Assembly: GCA_963715045.1 (NCBI GenBank) | Contig: CAVQRC010000038.1 | Location: forward strand, 1-64,000 | Origin: CAVQRC01 sp963715045 | GTDB taxonomy: Bacteria; Planctomycetota; Planctomycetia; Pirellulales; Lacipirellulaceae | Direction of reading: 5' to 3' | DNA: 64,000 nucleotides | Part shown: piece by piece, positions 31,701-41,651 of the stretch | Position numbering within the stretch: position 1 is the stretch's first letter | How the letters are laid out: every line of letters starts with the position of its first letter | Notes under the pieces: model-generated | What the model was told of the DNA's origin: nothing | Databases searched by the model: none | Seen by the model: the letters and a program-made list of their open reading frames with translations, nothing else | Program-made: the position numbers and the translations under genes

Positions 31701-34700
31701 ACTCCCAATCGTGGACGACGAACGGATCGGCCGACGGCGGATCGATCGTGGTGCTGCTGACCCAGCGATAGAGGTCGAACTTGATATCGGCCAGGGCCGG
31801 TTCGCCTTCGTCCAACTGCGAGTTGGCGTTCAGGTCGTGGAACTTGTAGCCGTGGATCGACCCGGTGATGTAGTTCCCCCAGGCGAGTTCACTGCCGACA
31901 TTGATTTCGGTCTTGAAGGTATCCTCGGGCAGGTTTGCCGCGCCATCGGCCCAGACATATTCCTGACCACTGGAGATCGTAACCGTGAAGTCGTCTCCAC
32001 TTGCCCGGCGCAATCCCTGGACGAAGTCGGAAACGCCGTCGTTGAGAATATCCTGATCGGGATCCGTCGGGTCCAGCTCGCGAACCGTGTAGGTGCCGGG
32101 GAAGAGATTGGTGAACCAGAAGTCACCGCTGGAGTCGGTGTCCATCAGACCGATCCGGTTGCCGCTGGCATCAAGCAGTTCGAAGGCGATGCCGGCCATC
32201 CCGGGATCGCTCTCGTCGAAGCCGTCGTTGTCGAGGTCGTTAAACTTAAAGCCGTGGATCGAGCCCGGCAGATAGTCGCCGTAGGAAAGACGTTCGGCTT
32301 CGACGATCGGCGTCTTGAGGGCCTGCAATTGCTCGGCCGCGGCCTTCTCGGCGGTATCGACATTGCCGTCACCGTTCAGGTCCATGTACATGATGTGCCC
32401 ATCGGCTTCGTGGGCATACTCAATGCGACTCTCGATCACGAAGGTGCCGGTCGCCGCGGCATCGGGGTCTTCACCCAACGCACCGGGGAGGACTCCCCCG
32501 CCGGCGTAATTCGTGTCGGGTGAACCCTGGGCCTGGTCGGTGGTCTGAATCCACTCGGTGCCGGCGATGTCTTCGCGGACGACATACTTACCGGGCTCCA
32601 GACCGGTGAACCAGAAACGTCCGTGGCTGTCGCTCGTTTCGCTCTTGACGTATTCCCAGTCGTGGACGACGAACGGATCGGCCGAAGGCGGATCAATGGT
32701 CTCGGTGCTGACCCAGCGGTAGAGGTCGAAATCAACGCCAATCTGATCCGGCTCGCCCGGATCCTGGGTCCCGTCGGCATCGAGGTCGTGGAACTTGTAG
32801 CCGTGGATCGAGCCGGCGATGTAGTTGAAGAAGTTGACGTCTTCGACACAATCGCCTTGGGCGAGATCCTCGAGGAGAATCTGGCTGATCCCAAGTGACG
32901 CGGTGAGCCCTTGATCGACGTCGGAAACGCCATCATCGCCGCCGACTTTACTGGCCGCGAGATCTTCAGCGACGGTGTAGGTTCCACCGGCCAGATTGAC
33001 AAACCAGTAGGCTCCGTCTGCGAGGGTGTATTGTGTCCCGACCGGATCGCCGTGCAGATCGACCGCGGGATCGCCGCTTTGGTCGAGGAGATTGATGGCG
33101 ACGCCTTCCAGCGGCATATCTTCCGGATCCTGAACACCGTTGCCGTTAACGTCTTCGAACTTGATGCCGTGGATTTCGGTGCCGTGAATGAGTGACACGG
33201 CGTAGTCTTCAACTTCTCCATCGTTGGCGTGTCCGCCGGTCGGAAGCTCTTGCGGGTCACCCATCTTGCCGCTGTGGATACGCACGCGGACGAGGGACGT
33301 CCCGGCGGCCATTGCGGACGTGAGTGGTACGTCGAAGTTGTAGGTGTAGACCTTGTTGTCGGTGACCGTTTCACCGGCCAGGATTCGCTCGCTGGCTTCG
33401 AAAGTGCCGCTGATATCCCAGTCGATCCAGGCACTGACGAAAGCGCTGTCGCCAGCCACGATGTTCTGGACGTCGACGTCAATCCGGCCGGTATTGTTAT
33501 CGTCCTTTTGCGAGACGAAGGTCAGAGCCGTCCCGACATCACCGGCAGCGTTGGTGCTGCCGAGCATGACGATGCCATCTTCATCTGCTTGGCCGCTCGT
33601 ATCATCCCCAGAGCCGTCGAGGGGCGTCCGCGCGTCAGCTTCCCGGTCGCGGAGCTCACCGAGGCGAGGTCCCTTCGGCGCGTGGAAAGGTCCTCCACTG
33701 GCCAGTTCGGTTCCGTACGAATCCGGTCCGTCACCAAAATCGAAACGAATGACGGGGATCTCTTCGCCTTCGCCCACGGCGTTGATAGTGAGCCCGACAT
33801 GATTGTTGGCACCGTATTCGACGACGCTCCCTGCAGAGATCCAGAACATGGACTCCGTGCCGTCGACTTCATCCGGGTTGAGATCTTCGCTGGCCGCGAC
33901 GTCATAGGTGGCCGGGAAGGCCGTGGTGAACGTTGCCGGCGGCGGATCGATCTGGGTTTGTTCGCTGCCGGGAATCGGCCGGATATCGTCGGCTTCACCC
34001 GTCTGCCGCCCCATGAAAAGATCAACCACAGCCTGATCGGAGTCGACGAACGGTACCTGGATCACCGATGAAGGGGCGGAACCGACTTGTTCCGTGGAGG
34101 CCGTGTCATAGACCGGCGAAATCTGGGAGACGCCGGTATATGTCTGCGCCTTGAGGACGCCGTCGTCGGTATCGCCGGCATCCCAAGTGACTTTGAGTTC
34201 GCGATCCATCGAGTCATGAATCGCGTTCGTATCGATAGGCACGACCCAAATCGCCGACGTAAACATCGTTTCGGAATTCAGATCGGGATCGGTCGTTTGA
34301 CTGACGTCGGCGTCACCCAGGTCGAGCGTGACAAACGTATGCCCACCACCGTTATCGCCTTCGCCGTCAAACAGATCATCGACCGTGATCAGGACATCGG
34401 TTCCCCCGACCCAGCCCGCCGAGACGACGACGGCCTTGGTGTTCCCGTATTCGACATCGAGCGTGACCATGGCCTCGCCCGTGCCCTGGTCGGTCATTGC
34501 ATTGAGGTCGGCCGTAACCGCGAGCAGTTGTCGACTCTCGAGCGGTTCGCATCGCAGGCCGCGCTGCACGCCGAGGAACTCGGACTGGCCTGAAACGCGA
34601 TCGAGAGAGTATTTGAAGAAGTTACAGAGAGAGTTGATGATCCGTTCACTCTGCCGCGGCGTGATCGACAGGTTGCGGAAGTGACGGTGCCACTTCTTAC

Positions 34701-34767
34701 GCCACTCGCGGCGCTTGTTGGAGGGTGCAAAACCGGTGGATCGACGTTTGGGGCGTGGACGTTTCAT
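22709..34767 (-). CDS. Giant exported protein with about twenty SdrD-B-like domains, several frameshifts
   Basis: About 4,000 residues. The N-terminus is basic and long, with a planctomycete LEPR-XLL-type motif (CEPLESRQLLAV, residues 73-84) that marks exported giants. A GEVED-type domain follows (ends GEVEDYAVSL, about residue 517). Then come roughly twenty copies of an SdrD-B/Cna-B-like beta-sandwich, each opening GSIHGYKFxDxDxDG and closing with FWFTDLDPGQYVVRE. Toward the C-terminus are a lectin-like insert (about 24000-24350), two plain CarboxypepD-reg-like copies, and two dockerin-like repeats ending GQDFLIWQ and GSDFLIWQ. Frame breaks lie near 30140, 29985, a compensating pair at about 29510 and 29425, near 28235, near 28035 and near 26130; nearly all sit inside the near-identical units. 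Likely a cell-surface or matrix protein; no enzyme motif seen. Confidence 0.8.
25990..31870 (-). repeat. Three near-identical tandem units of about 1.92 kb inside the giant gene
   Basis: Each unit encodes four SdrD-B-like domains in the same order (SQLDEGEP, GFDANDP, SGTQDPGEP, GFDESDP types). Marker GAGTTGGCGT recurs at 27931, 29853 and 31820; marker TCGGCCTGGT recurs at 26941, 28866 and 30788, so the period is about 1,922-1,967 bases. Stretches such as 28440-29060 and 30360-30985 differ at only a few bases, implying recent duplication or gene conversion. Confidence 0.9.
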
Positions 34768-35551
34768 CTTCCTGCCTACTCCCGATGCAATTTGGGAAGG
34801 TATGGGTGGTTTACTGGCTCACTGCTGAAAAAATCTATGGCTGGCATCTACACGGATGGGCAGGAGCGTGGCACTCGTGGAGTGTTCGCTGTTACCAGGG
34901 AATCGCAACGCTCAACTTCCAAAGCTAAGGAAAACCTCAGGTTGGGAAGCAACAGGCAACGAGTCAGGTTGCCAAGAATGATCAGCAACGATTGAGGTTG
35001 CGAAATGAACCACGTTGGATGGTGGGGAACGTGGTAATCGTTGGAGGAGTCTGACCGCAATTGTGGCGGTCACGGGTTTTCTTTCGAAAATTTCTCCAAT
35101 AAGCATTTGAACCTGAATCCGCCCAATGTCAACCGCATCGTTGCGCCAAGGCAAGTATTTGCGCATTAGGGCACTCGGATTGGGGATGCTTCACAACCGG
35201 TGGACTCCCAGTTCGGGTTCAGCACGAACTTGCACAAGTGCGCAACGCGAGATGTGCGAGGGCATCTTTCACGCATTCTTACCCTTGCCGTGCACATCGA
35301 AATCGCGCGCTCGTGGTGGTCTTACACGCATGCCTTTGCGCAATTGCGAAGCACATGATCCGCCGAGAGCGACACGCAGCGTGCGGAGAGAAATAGCACT
35401 CACATTTCAGTTGCAGTCTTTTCTAGACCGGGGCAAGCTAGAGAAATTCCATTTTGAAATGGCGTCTCAACGTCGCACACTTGTGTTGTCTAACATTGGC
35501 TCATCAGCTCGACGATTTCGCGAGTCGATACCTGCAGCTCATTACTAATGC
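34768..35551. other. Long divergent gap between giant gene and ANTAR gene
   Basis: 784 bases without a credible protein gene. Its left half carries the hairpin cluster at 34941-35035; the right half (35040-35551) has lower G+C than the surrounding genes and shows nothing I can name. It must hold the promoters of the giant gene (minus) and the ANTAR gene (plus). Confidence 0.5.
34941..35035 (-). promoter_or_regulatory. Cluster of four hairpins in the giant gene's upstream region
   Basis: In order on the plus strand: GTTG/CAAC (34941-34953), GGCAAC/GTTGCC with a 7-base loop (34955-34973), GCAAC/GTTGC with a 7-base loop (34985-35001), and ACCACGTT/AACGTGGT (35009-35035). They lie 170-270 bases before the giant gene's start codon and could form a structured leader or binding array. 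Confidence 0.45.
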
Positions 35552-36232
35552 ATGTCTCTTGTCGGTAGCACCTTGGGGGAACCACAAGTGGAAGAAGCGT
35601 TGCGAATCGCGACTTTCGGTAAACACGAGGAAGTCGTCCGCCGCATCGTGTCGATGATCCCACCGAGCACTGCCGTCTCGTTCGTTGCGCCCAGTTTTGG
35701 TCGAGAGCAGATTCGCCGTGTTCTCTTCGATTGTCCATCAGTCCTCATTCTGACTGACTCGAGCACAGAAGATATCCAGCGGATCGTATCGGTATGTAAG
35801 GAGGTCGATTCAAAAGCCGCCCTGGTGTCAGTGGAGGCGAATCTGAAGAGTGCCTACTCGGCGATCGCGGCAGGTGCCGACTCCGTTGTCTTGCTTCAGC
35901 CGACGTTTGAGCAGACGCTGCTGGCAGCGGTTGAATCGGGTCGGAATGCCGCGTTGCGTCGCAACCAGTTAGAGCGACGCATCGAGAAACTGGAGACACG
36001 TGCATTGCACCGCCGCGTGATTGGCCAGGCCGTTGAGCTTTTGGCTGACCGAAGAAAGATGCCCAGCCTGGAGTCACGGCGGCTGCTGAGGAGAGAAGCA
36101 CGGAAGCGCCGGTGCACGATGTTCGAAATTGCGAACATTGTGATCGAGGCGAGCCAGCTCCTTACCCCGGATGTGCCAGATCCAGGAGAGGAAGTCAGTT
36201 CCGGACCGAGCAAGACAAGATCGAAGCAGTAA
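35552..36232 (+). CDS. ANTAR-domain regulator with receiver-like N-terminus
   Basis: 226 residues. Residues about 1-115 have the alternating pattern of a response-regulator receiver fold (SVLILTDSSTEDIQRIV, AAGADSVVLLQPTFEQTL) but the usual phospho-acceptor Asp context is not clear, so it may be a pseudo-receiver. A short coiled linker (NQLERRIEKLETRALHRR) leads to an ANTAR-like three-helix segment (about 160-210): AVELLADRRKMPSLESRRLL, then REARKRRCTMFEIANIVIEA. Known: ANTAR proteins bind tandem RNA hairpins and prevent transcription termination. No start-proximal Shine-Dalgarno is obvious. The TPR-sulfotransferase gene follows after 116 bases. Target is unknown; the neighbouring hairpin cluster is only a positional candidate. 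Confidence 0.7.
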   Translation: MSLVGSTLGEPQVEEALRIATFGKHEEVVRRIVSMIPPSTAVSFVAPSFGREQIRRVLFDCPSVLILTDSSTEDIQRIVSVCKEVDSKAALVSVEANLKSAYSAIAAGADSVVLLQPTFEQTLLAAVESGRNAALRRNQLERRIEKLETRALHRRVIGQAVELLADRRKMPSLESRRLLRREARKRRCTMFEIANIVIEASQLLTPDVPDPGEEVSSGPSKTRSKQ

Positions 36233-36348
36233 GGCGACAGGGTGACTCGGCGCGACGCATGGAGAAAGTCGCCGCGAATCTTCAGTCTGAAGACAGCATT
36301 CTCAGCGTCGCTCGCACAGAATCCAAGCGGCCCACGATTCGACATGCC

Positions 36349-38366
36349 ATGACGCTCCATCTCACCGACGCAATCGCAGCCTTCCGCGCCGGCCGACTGG
36401 CCGAGGCGGAGCGGGCGGTGCGGGCCGAACTTGCCCGGAATCCCCGGGCAGCAGCTGCCTGGAACCTGCTGGTGCGATCGCGAGTGCGTCTGGCAACCCG
36501 GAAGCGGCGATCGAGTTGATCCGCAAGGCGGTCGCTCTTGCTCCCCACGAGCCGTCGTTCCGATGCAATCTTTCCAGATCGCTCCTTGCTGTCGACAATG
36601 TCGCGGCCGCGGAACAAGTGCTTGGAACAGCGCGCCAGCATGCGCCCGACGATGCGGACGTGCTCGAATTGTGGGGAATAATCTGCGGCAGGCAGGGCCA
36701 CCCGGCCGAGATGATGATTGCGTTGACCCGGTGCGTTGAGGTCGCTCCCGACCGTGCTTCGGCCCAGTTCAATCTTGGCGAGGCGTATCGCCGCCAAGGG
36801 AAAACTGACGAGGCCGCAGCCCACCTTCGCAAGGCCATCGAGCTCGATCCGAACCATGTAGACGCGTTGAACAACCTGTCCGGTTTGTATCTGCTCCGCG
36901 GAGAATACCTTGCGGCGATCCGCTGTATGGAGTCGCTCTTGAAGCTCCGCCCGCAATCGGCGCAGGTCTATTGCAACCTTGGGGCCGCGTTGCAGGCGGT
37001 AGGAGACATCGACCAGTCGATTGCCTGCTTTCGGAAAGCGGCCCAACTGGACCCGCAGGCAAAAGCTCCCCGCTTCCAGTTGGCGAATCTCCTGGTTGCG
37101 ACCGGGAACGTGGCGGACGGAGAGCGCATCATCGACGACCTCCGCCAAGCCGCTCCACTCGACCCGCAGCTCGTGGCGACAAAAGCACGGATTCTCGAGC
37201 GTCGAGGAGAGTTCAATGATGCATCGGTGTTGCTTGATGAACTGGATTCAACGCAAATGAAGGATCCCGCGGTCGCCCTGGCGACTGCTTTTGTGCGTGA
37301 GCAGCAGGACAAAGTCGATGAGGCAATCGAGACGCTCGAACATGTTATTGCCGCGCGGCCCGAGTTATTGCGAGGAGGTTGGAGCGGCTGCTTTCGGTTA
37401 GGAAAACTCTACGACCGCAGAGGGAGGTATGACGAGGCGTTCGAGCAGATAACCATGGCCAATCAAGGCCGTAGTGCGGCTCTGCCCGGGAAGGCATCTC
37501 CTGAAATGAGTCCTTCGCTGCTCGAGCAGTGGAAGAAATCCTGGTCAGCGGACATGTACGCACGCTTGCCGTCTTCGAGTCTCGTCGATCCACAACCGAT
37601 TTTCATCATCGGAATGCCACGCAGCGGCACGACCTTGGTAGAGCAGATTCTCGCGAACCATCCCGAAGTCTACGGTTGCGGGGAGATTGATGTATTCGGC
37701 CGGTCGTTACAGAGAGTTTTCGAGGAGTGCCAGGCCGTAGAGCGGCAATCGGGCGTCGTCGAAGAGGCACGCGGAATGTCCCTCAAGTGCGCTCAACCCC
37801 TGACCGCTGAACAGCTGGATGCTGTCGGACACCGGTATCTGCAAGAAGTCCGCCAACGCGCTGGCGATGCGTTGCGACATACGGACAAGATGCCGTACAA
37901 CTACCGGGTTACAGGATGGATCCGCAAAGTCTTCCCCGTAGCCGTGATTATTCACTGCCGCAGACATCCGCTCGATACCTGCCTGTCGTGCTATTTTCAG
38001 GACTTTCTGCAGGGTCACGAATACACGTGCGATCTGCAGTCCCTGGCCAGGCACTACAACGGCTACCTCCAGATCATGGCGCAATGGCGACTGGCGGACG
38101 TGGGCATGTGTGAAGTGAAATACGAAGACCTGGTCGCCGACCCGCAAGCTACCATTGAGCGTCTGTTGGACGCATGCGGGCTTGGATGGAATCCTGCATG
38201 CCTGGATTTTCACGCGTCCGACCGCACGGTGAGAACCGCCAGTTACCAGCAGATACGCCGACCGCTGTACAGCTCATCGGTAGGTCGCTGGAAGAATTAC
38301 GCTGCTCACCTGGGCACTTTGATCGAACACCTCGACAGCGGCATTCACAACTACCTCGACACGTAG
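36349..38366 (+). CDS. TPR-repeat sulfotransferase, one frameshift
   Basis: About 670 residues. The N-terminal half is a run of about eight TPR units, for example AFRAGRLAEAERAVRAEL, then SAQFNLGEAYRRQGKTDEAA and VYCNLGAALQAVGDIDQSIA. The C-terminal half (from about residue 410) is a PAPS-dependent sulfotransferase: FIIGMPRSGTTLVEQILANH is the 5'-phosphosulfate loop, and HTDKMPYNYRVTGWIRKVFP and IIHCRRHPLDTCLSCYFQDF carry the 3'-phosphate-binding Arg/Ser region. This layout is common in the tyrosylprotein-sulfotransferase-like bacterial family. The frame changes near 36480; the first 45 residues lie in the other frame. The acceptor is unknown; TPR suggests a protein partner. Two methyltransferase genes follow. 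Confidence 0.85.
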
Positions 38367-38460
38367 ATGGTGGACAGTGCAGCGAGGGGCTTGCGACAGC
38401 GACGGACCAAACGATTACCTTTCGTAGACTTCTGATCTACAACACTCTGTGGAGCACGAC

Positions 38461-40006
38461 ATGATTGCATCGCCGGTAGAAGCGGACGGGGGCAGTACTC
38501 ACGCGGCTTACGATAAAGTTCCGTATCCGGGTAACGCGATTCCGCATACACACCCGAGTCATCTGGCGGCTGTCGCGCGGGTTTGCGGCTTGACGCCTCC
38601 GGCTCCACAAAAGTGCCGAGTTCTGGGACTTGGCTGCTCGATCGGCTCCAACATCATTCCGATGGCAGAGAGTCTGCCAGAGAGTGAGTTCATCGGGATC
38701 GACTCTTCAGCGCACCAAATCGAGACGGGGAATGCGACCCTGGAACAACTCGACGTCAACAACCTCGAATTGCGACATCTCGACATTGCGGATATCGACG
38801 AGAGCTTCGGCAAGTTCGACTACATTATCTGCCATGGCGTGTATTCATGGGTGCCCAAGAAGATTCAAGATGCGATTCTAGACTTGTGTCGGAGTCGGCT
38901 GAATGAGAACGGTGTGGCTTACATCAGCTACAACACTAATCCGGGTTGGCATCTGCGCGGTGCTATTCGCGATATGATGTGCTATCACGCGCGGAATTTT
39001 GAAACTCCGCAAGAGCAGATCAACCAGGCTCGTCAGCTGTTGAAGTTTCTGGCGGCGTCGGCCAAGACCCGCTTCGAGGCGTATCCCAAAATGCTGCAGC
39101 AGGAGGCTGAAAGTCTCAGCAAACGGTCGGATTCTTACATCTACCATGAGTTTCTGGCGGCAGTGAACGAGCCGATATATTTTCACGAGTTTGTGGATCG
39201 TGTGCATTCGGCAGGCATGAAGTACGTCGCCGATGCCGACGTGCGAACGATGTTGTCCAGGGCCTTCGACGAGGAAGCGGCGGGCTTGCTCCGCGACGTT
39301 CCGCTGTTGCGGCGTGAGCAGTACATGGACTTTCTGAGGTCCCGGATGTTTCGGGCCTCCCTCTTGTGCCAGTCCGAGGCTGGCCCGCGGGCTGCAGGAT
39401 CAGCAAGTTGTCTGTTGCCGCTGCACGTCGACCCTGATGTCCCTGATGCCGGCGAAAAAGGAAGGTGATGGCCGCACAACTTGGAAGCATCCCAATGGGA
39501 CGATCACGACGACGTCGCCGATGACGGAAGTGTTGCAGTTGCTGACTGCGCGCTGGCCGGGATGGGTCAGTGTGCAGGAGATCGTCGACGGACCGGTTAA
39601 GGACGCGACGTACGACCAGGATCGCTTCCTGCAGGACCTGATGAACGCGATGCTGGAAGGAGTCATTCAAATCGGGGAACAGCCAGTCCCCATTGCGACA
39701 ACGATCAGCGACCGGCCCAAGTGTGGCCAGTACGCGCGGTTACAGGCCGAGTTGAGTGAGACCGTCACGAATCGACGGCACGTTGACGTCAGATGCGAGC
39801 GGCTGACGCGATTGGTAATCGCGCATGCCGATGGGGAATCCACCGCCGACGATCTCGCGAAAGTCGTCGAGGACGCCGCGGCAAGCGGCAAGTTCTCCGT
39901 TACGGACGATGACTCATCGGTCAGTGATCCCTCCGCGATCGATTGGGTGCCGGTCGTACGCCAGGAGTTGGCGCGGTTGGCAGCAGGATGCCTGCTCGTC
40001 GAGTAA
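38461..40006 (+). CDS. SAM methyltransferase with regulatory domain, one frameshift
   Basis: Start chosen at 38461 because GGAG lies six bases before it; an in-frame ATG at 38449 is less well placed. Residues about 45-160 are a class I methyltransferase fold: VLGLGCSIGSNIIPMAESLP (SAM loop), EFIGIDSSAHQIETGN and FDYIICHGVYSWVPKKIQD. From about residue 210 it resembles the methyltransferase regulatory domain (PF10119): SYIYHEFLAAVNEPIYFHEF and LLRREQYMDFLRSRMFRASL. The frame changes near 39385; the C-terminal part (GRTTWKHPNGTITTTSP onward, to 40006) resumes in another frame. Such proteins are candidate protein or glycan methyltransferases. It follows the sulfotransferase by 94 bases on the same strand. 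Confidence 0.78.
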
Positions 40007-40251
40007 GGCGGGAAGACGGCCTTGTCGCACGAACGCGGTCCAAGCCTGACGGCCATGCTGGGGAGGGCAACCGTGCCGCTGCGGACAAATGGCGACCAGA
40101 TCGCAAACTGGCAGCCAGCACAGAACGTGCCTGTGACGACTCGTTGCACGACGCTGGACCGTTTGAAGTGGGGTCGGGTGTGACCTCTAGACTAACGCGC
40201 TGTCCACATTGACGGCAAAGCAAGTATTCGCGAGTAGCGGGACGTGGCCGC

Positions 40252-41301
40252 ATGAATGTTTCCAGGATTCCGCGGCTTCCATTCCTTGATCACAGCAAGC
40301 GGTTGCTTTCACATCTGCTGACAGATGCAGTGCAGCCGAGCGCCGAGGTCCTGGAAATCGGCTGTGGAAGTGACAGTCCGTTAGTCGCCATGCTGGCCGA
40401 TATTGTGCCAGGTGCACACTTGCATCAGATCGACGCGCGATCGGAAGCAGTGGCCCAAGCATCGCGCGCGAACCCTACGTTGCGCGTGGAGCAACTACAA
40501 GCGTCCGACATGCGGTCGATCCGATCTGAGTCGAAGCAACTCGTTGTCGCGATGTCGGTGTTCGACCAGAATGCTGATAGCGTGCTGCCGCGAATCTCTC
40601 AGGAAATCGGCCGGGTGCTGGCCGATGATGGCGTGGCGGTGTACATCCACAACGAAGAGCTCAATCTGCCGGCTACCGCTTCATCGGAGCTTATGCGAGC
40701 GGGCCGAGTGATGTTGCCAAGCGATCGATGGCGGCCGAACAACGACTTGGAGTATTGCTTTGTGCGGAGGGAAGAACTGAGACGAGAAGTGTTGCTACCC
40801 GGTGGGGACGTGGGGGAGATCGGGAACTACCTGAGGGCCATCTATCCTGAGCTTTTCGGGGTGGCACAACAACCCACTGAGACGGGATATCTTGATGTGC
40901 CGTTTCTCGGCGACGCCGATTACCGAGCATGGTCGCGACTGCGACGGGAAGTCGGGGCGGTACGCGAGCGGCGGCCAACGATCTTCTGCGATCAATCAAC
41001 TTCAGATATCCTGCGACGCAGGATTGAGGGCGAGCTCTTTTGCGAGAATTACGGTTGGCAAATACTACGTAGCGGGATCTTCGAAATCCGAATGAGGGTA
41101 CCTTACTCGAGGCTGTTCAGAGAAGCTCCGCCCGAGCCGTATTTTGTCCGCGGGGTTTCAAAATTCGGCTACTCGTCACCGACGCTTCCCGAACCGCGAG
41201 CTGATTGCTTGCAAGACTTGAACGATGACCCGCGGCCGAATAGAAACCTTGAGATCATGCTCATCGCATACCAGTACGGCCTTGTCGCGAGGAAGCGATG
41301 A
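40252..41301 (+). CDS. Class I SAM-dependent methyltransferase
   Basis: 349 residues in one frame. The SAM-binding loop is AEVLEIGCGSDSPLVAMLAD, followed by GAHLHQIDARSEAVAQASRA (acidic residue for ribose) and a typical post-motif region with LADDGVAVYIHNEELNLPA. The C-terminal 180 residues have no family I recognise and contain YSRLFREAPPEPYFVRG. No membrane segment or signal peptide. The 245-base gap before it (40007-40251) shows no convincing gene. It is the third modifying enzyme in a row after the TPR-sulfotransferase and the regulatory-domain methyltransferase, so a common acceptor is possible but unproven. Confidence 0.7.
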   Translation: MNVSRIPRLPFLDHSKRLLSHLLTDAVQPSAEVLEIGCGSDSPLVAMLADIVPGAHLHQIDARSEAVAQASRANPTLRVEQLQASDMRSIRSESKQLVVAMSVFDQNADSVLPRISQEIGRVLADDGVAVYIHNEELNLPATASSELMRAGRVMLPSDRWRPNNDLEYCFVRREELRREVLLPGGDVGEIGNYLRAIYPELFGVAQQPTETGYLDVPFLGDADYRAWSRLRREVGAVRERRPTIFCDQSTSDILRRRIEGELFCENYGWQILRSGIFEIRMRVPYSRLFREAPPEPYFVRGVSKFGYSSPTLPEPRADCLQDLNDDPRPNRNLEIMLIAYQYGLVARKR

Positions 41302-41319
41302 CGCGGGCACCTGGCATCG

Positions 41320-41500
41320 GCGTCACCTGCCATCGCCCGTCTCCTTCTCTCGTCCCCGGAGTATTCATCCGGGCAGCCCCGACCAGGTTGAGCAGATCCT
41401 GGAGCGGCACCAATGCCAGCATCGCCTTCGACGATCATGCCAGTTCTAACAACGCGGCGGCAATCGTCGGGCGTTCCTACGTACCAGCCACGGGCGATTC
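41320..41500 (-). pseudogene. Decayed malQ (4-alpha-glucanotransferase) 3' fragment
   Basis: The minus strand reads LLELA-stop-SSKAMLALVPLQD then LLNLVGAARMNTPGTREGD, matching the tail of the intact malQ at 20380-21939 (LLQLAWSSSAALALAPLQDL and ARMNVPGTIEGN). TGA replaces the conserved Trp codon. Just upstream, ARGWY matches the TTRGWF block, but the roughly 25 residues expected between are missing or out of frame. No N-terminal part is present, so it is a remnant of a diverged second copy. It lies between the methyltransferase and the channel gene. Confidence 0.6.
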
Positions 41501-41651
41501 CCAACAGGAAGTACCCGCGTCCGTGGGAGACGGAGAATAGAGACGCCTTTCGAAACCCGTTCTCAGGCGTCCCACGGCAGGGAAACAAGGTGGTGAAAAC
41601 ACGTTCTGCAACGCCTTCTAGAGACGCCCGCCGGGGGGGGGATTCCACAGC

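Noticed and set aside
25990..31870. CRISPR-like or mobile-element interpretation of the long repeats
   Set aside because: The units are 1.9 kb, in frame with a protein gene and encode ordered domains; there are no short spacers, terminal inverted repeats or transposase.
23045..32523. Very long open frames on the plus strand opposite the giant gene (for example 23045-25060, 26256-28085, 28205-30016)
   Set aside because: They mirror the repeated SdrD-B domains, have biased V/D/G/E composition with no known motif, and break where the minus-strand repeats change. They are antisense shadows of a G+C-rich repetitive gene.
34941..35001. Canonical ANTAR target (two hairpins with 6-base loops)
   Set aside because: The stems are tandem and near an ANTAR gene, but the loops have seven bases and lie in the leader of a different gene on the other strand. 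Reported only as a candidate structure.
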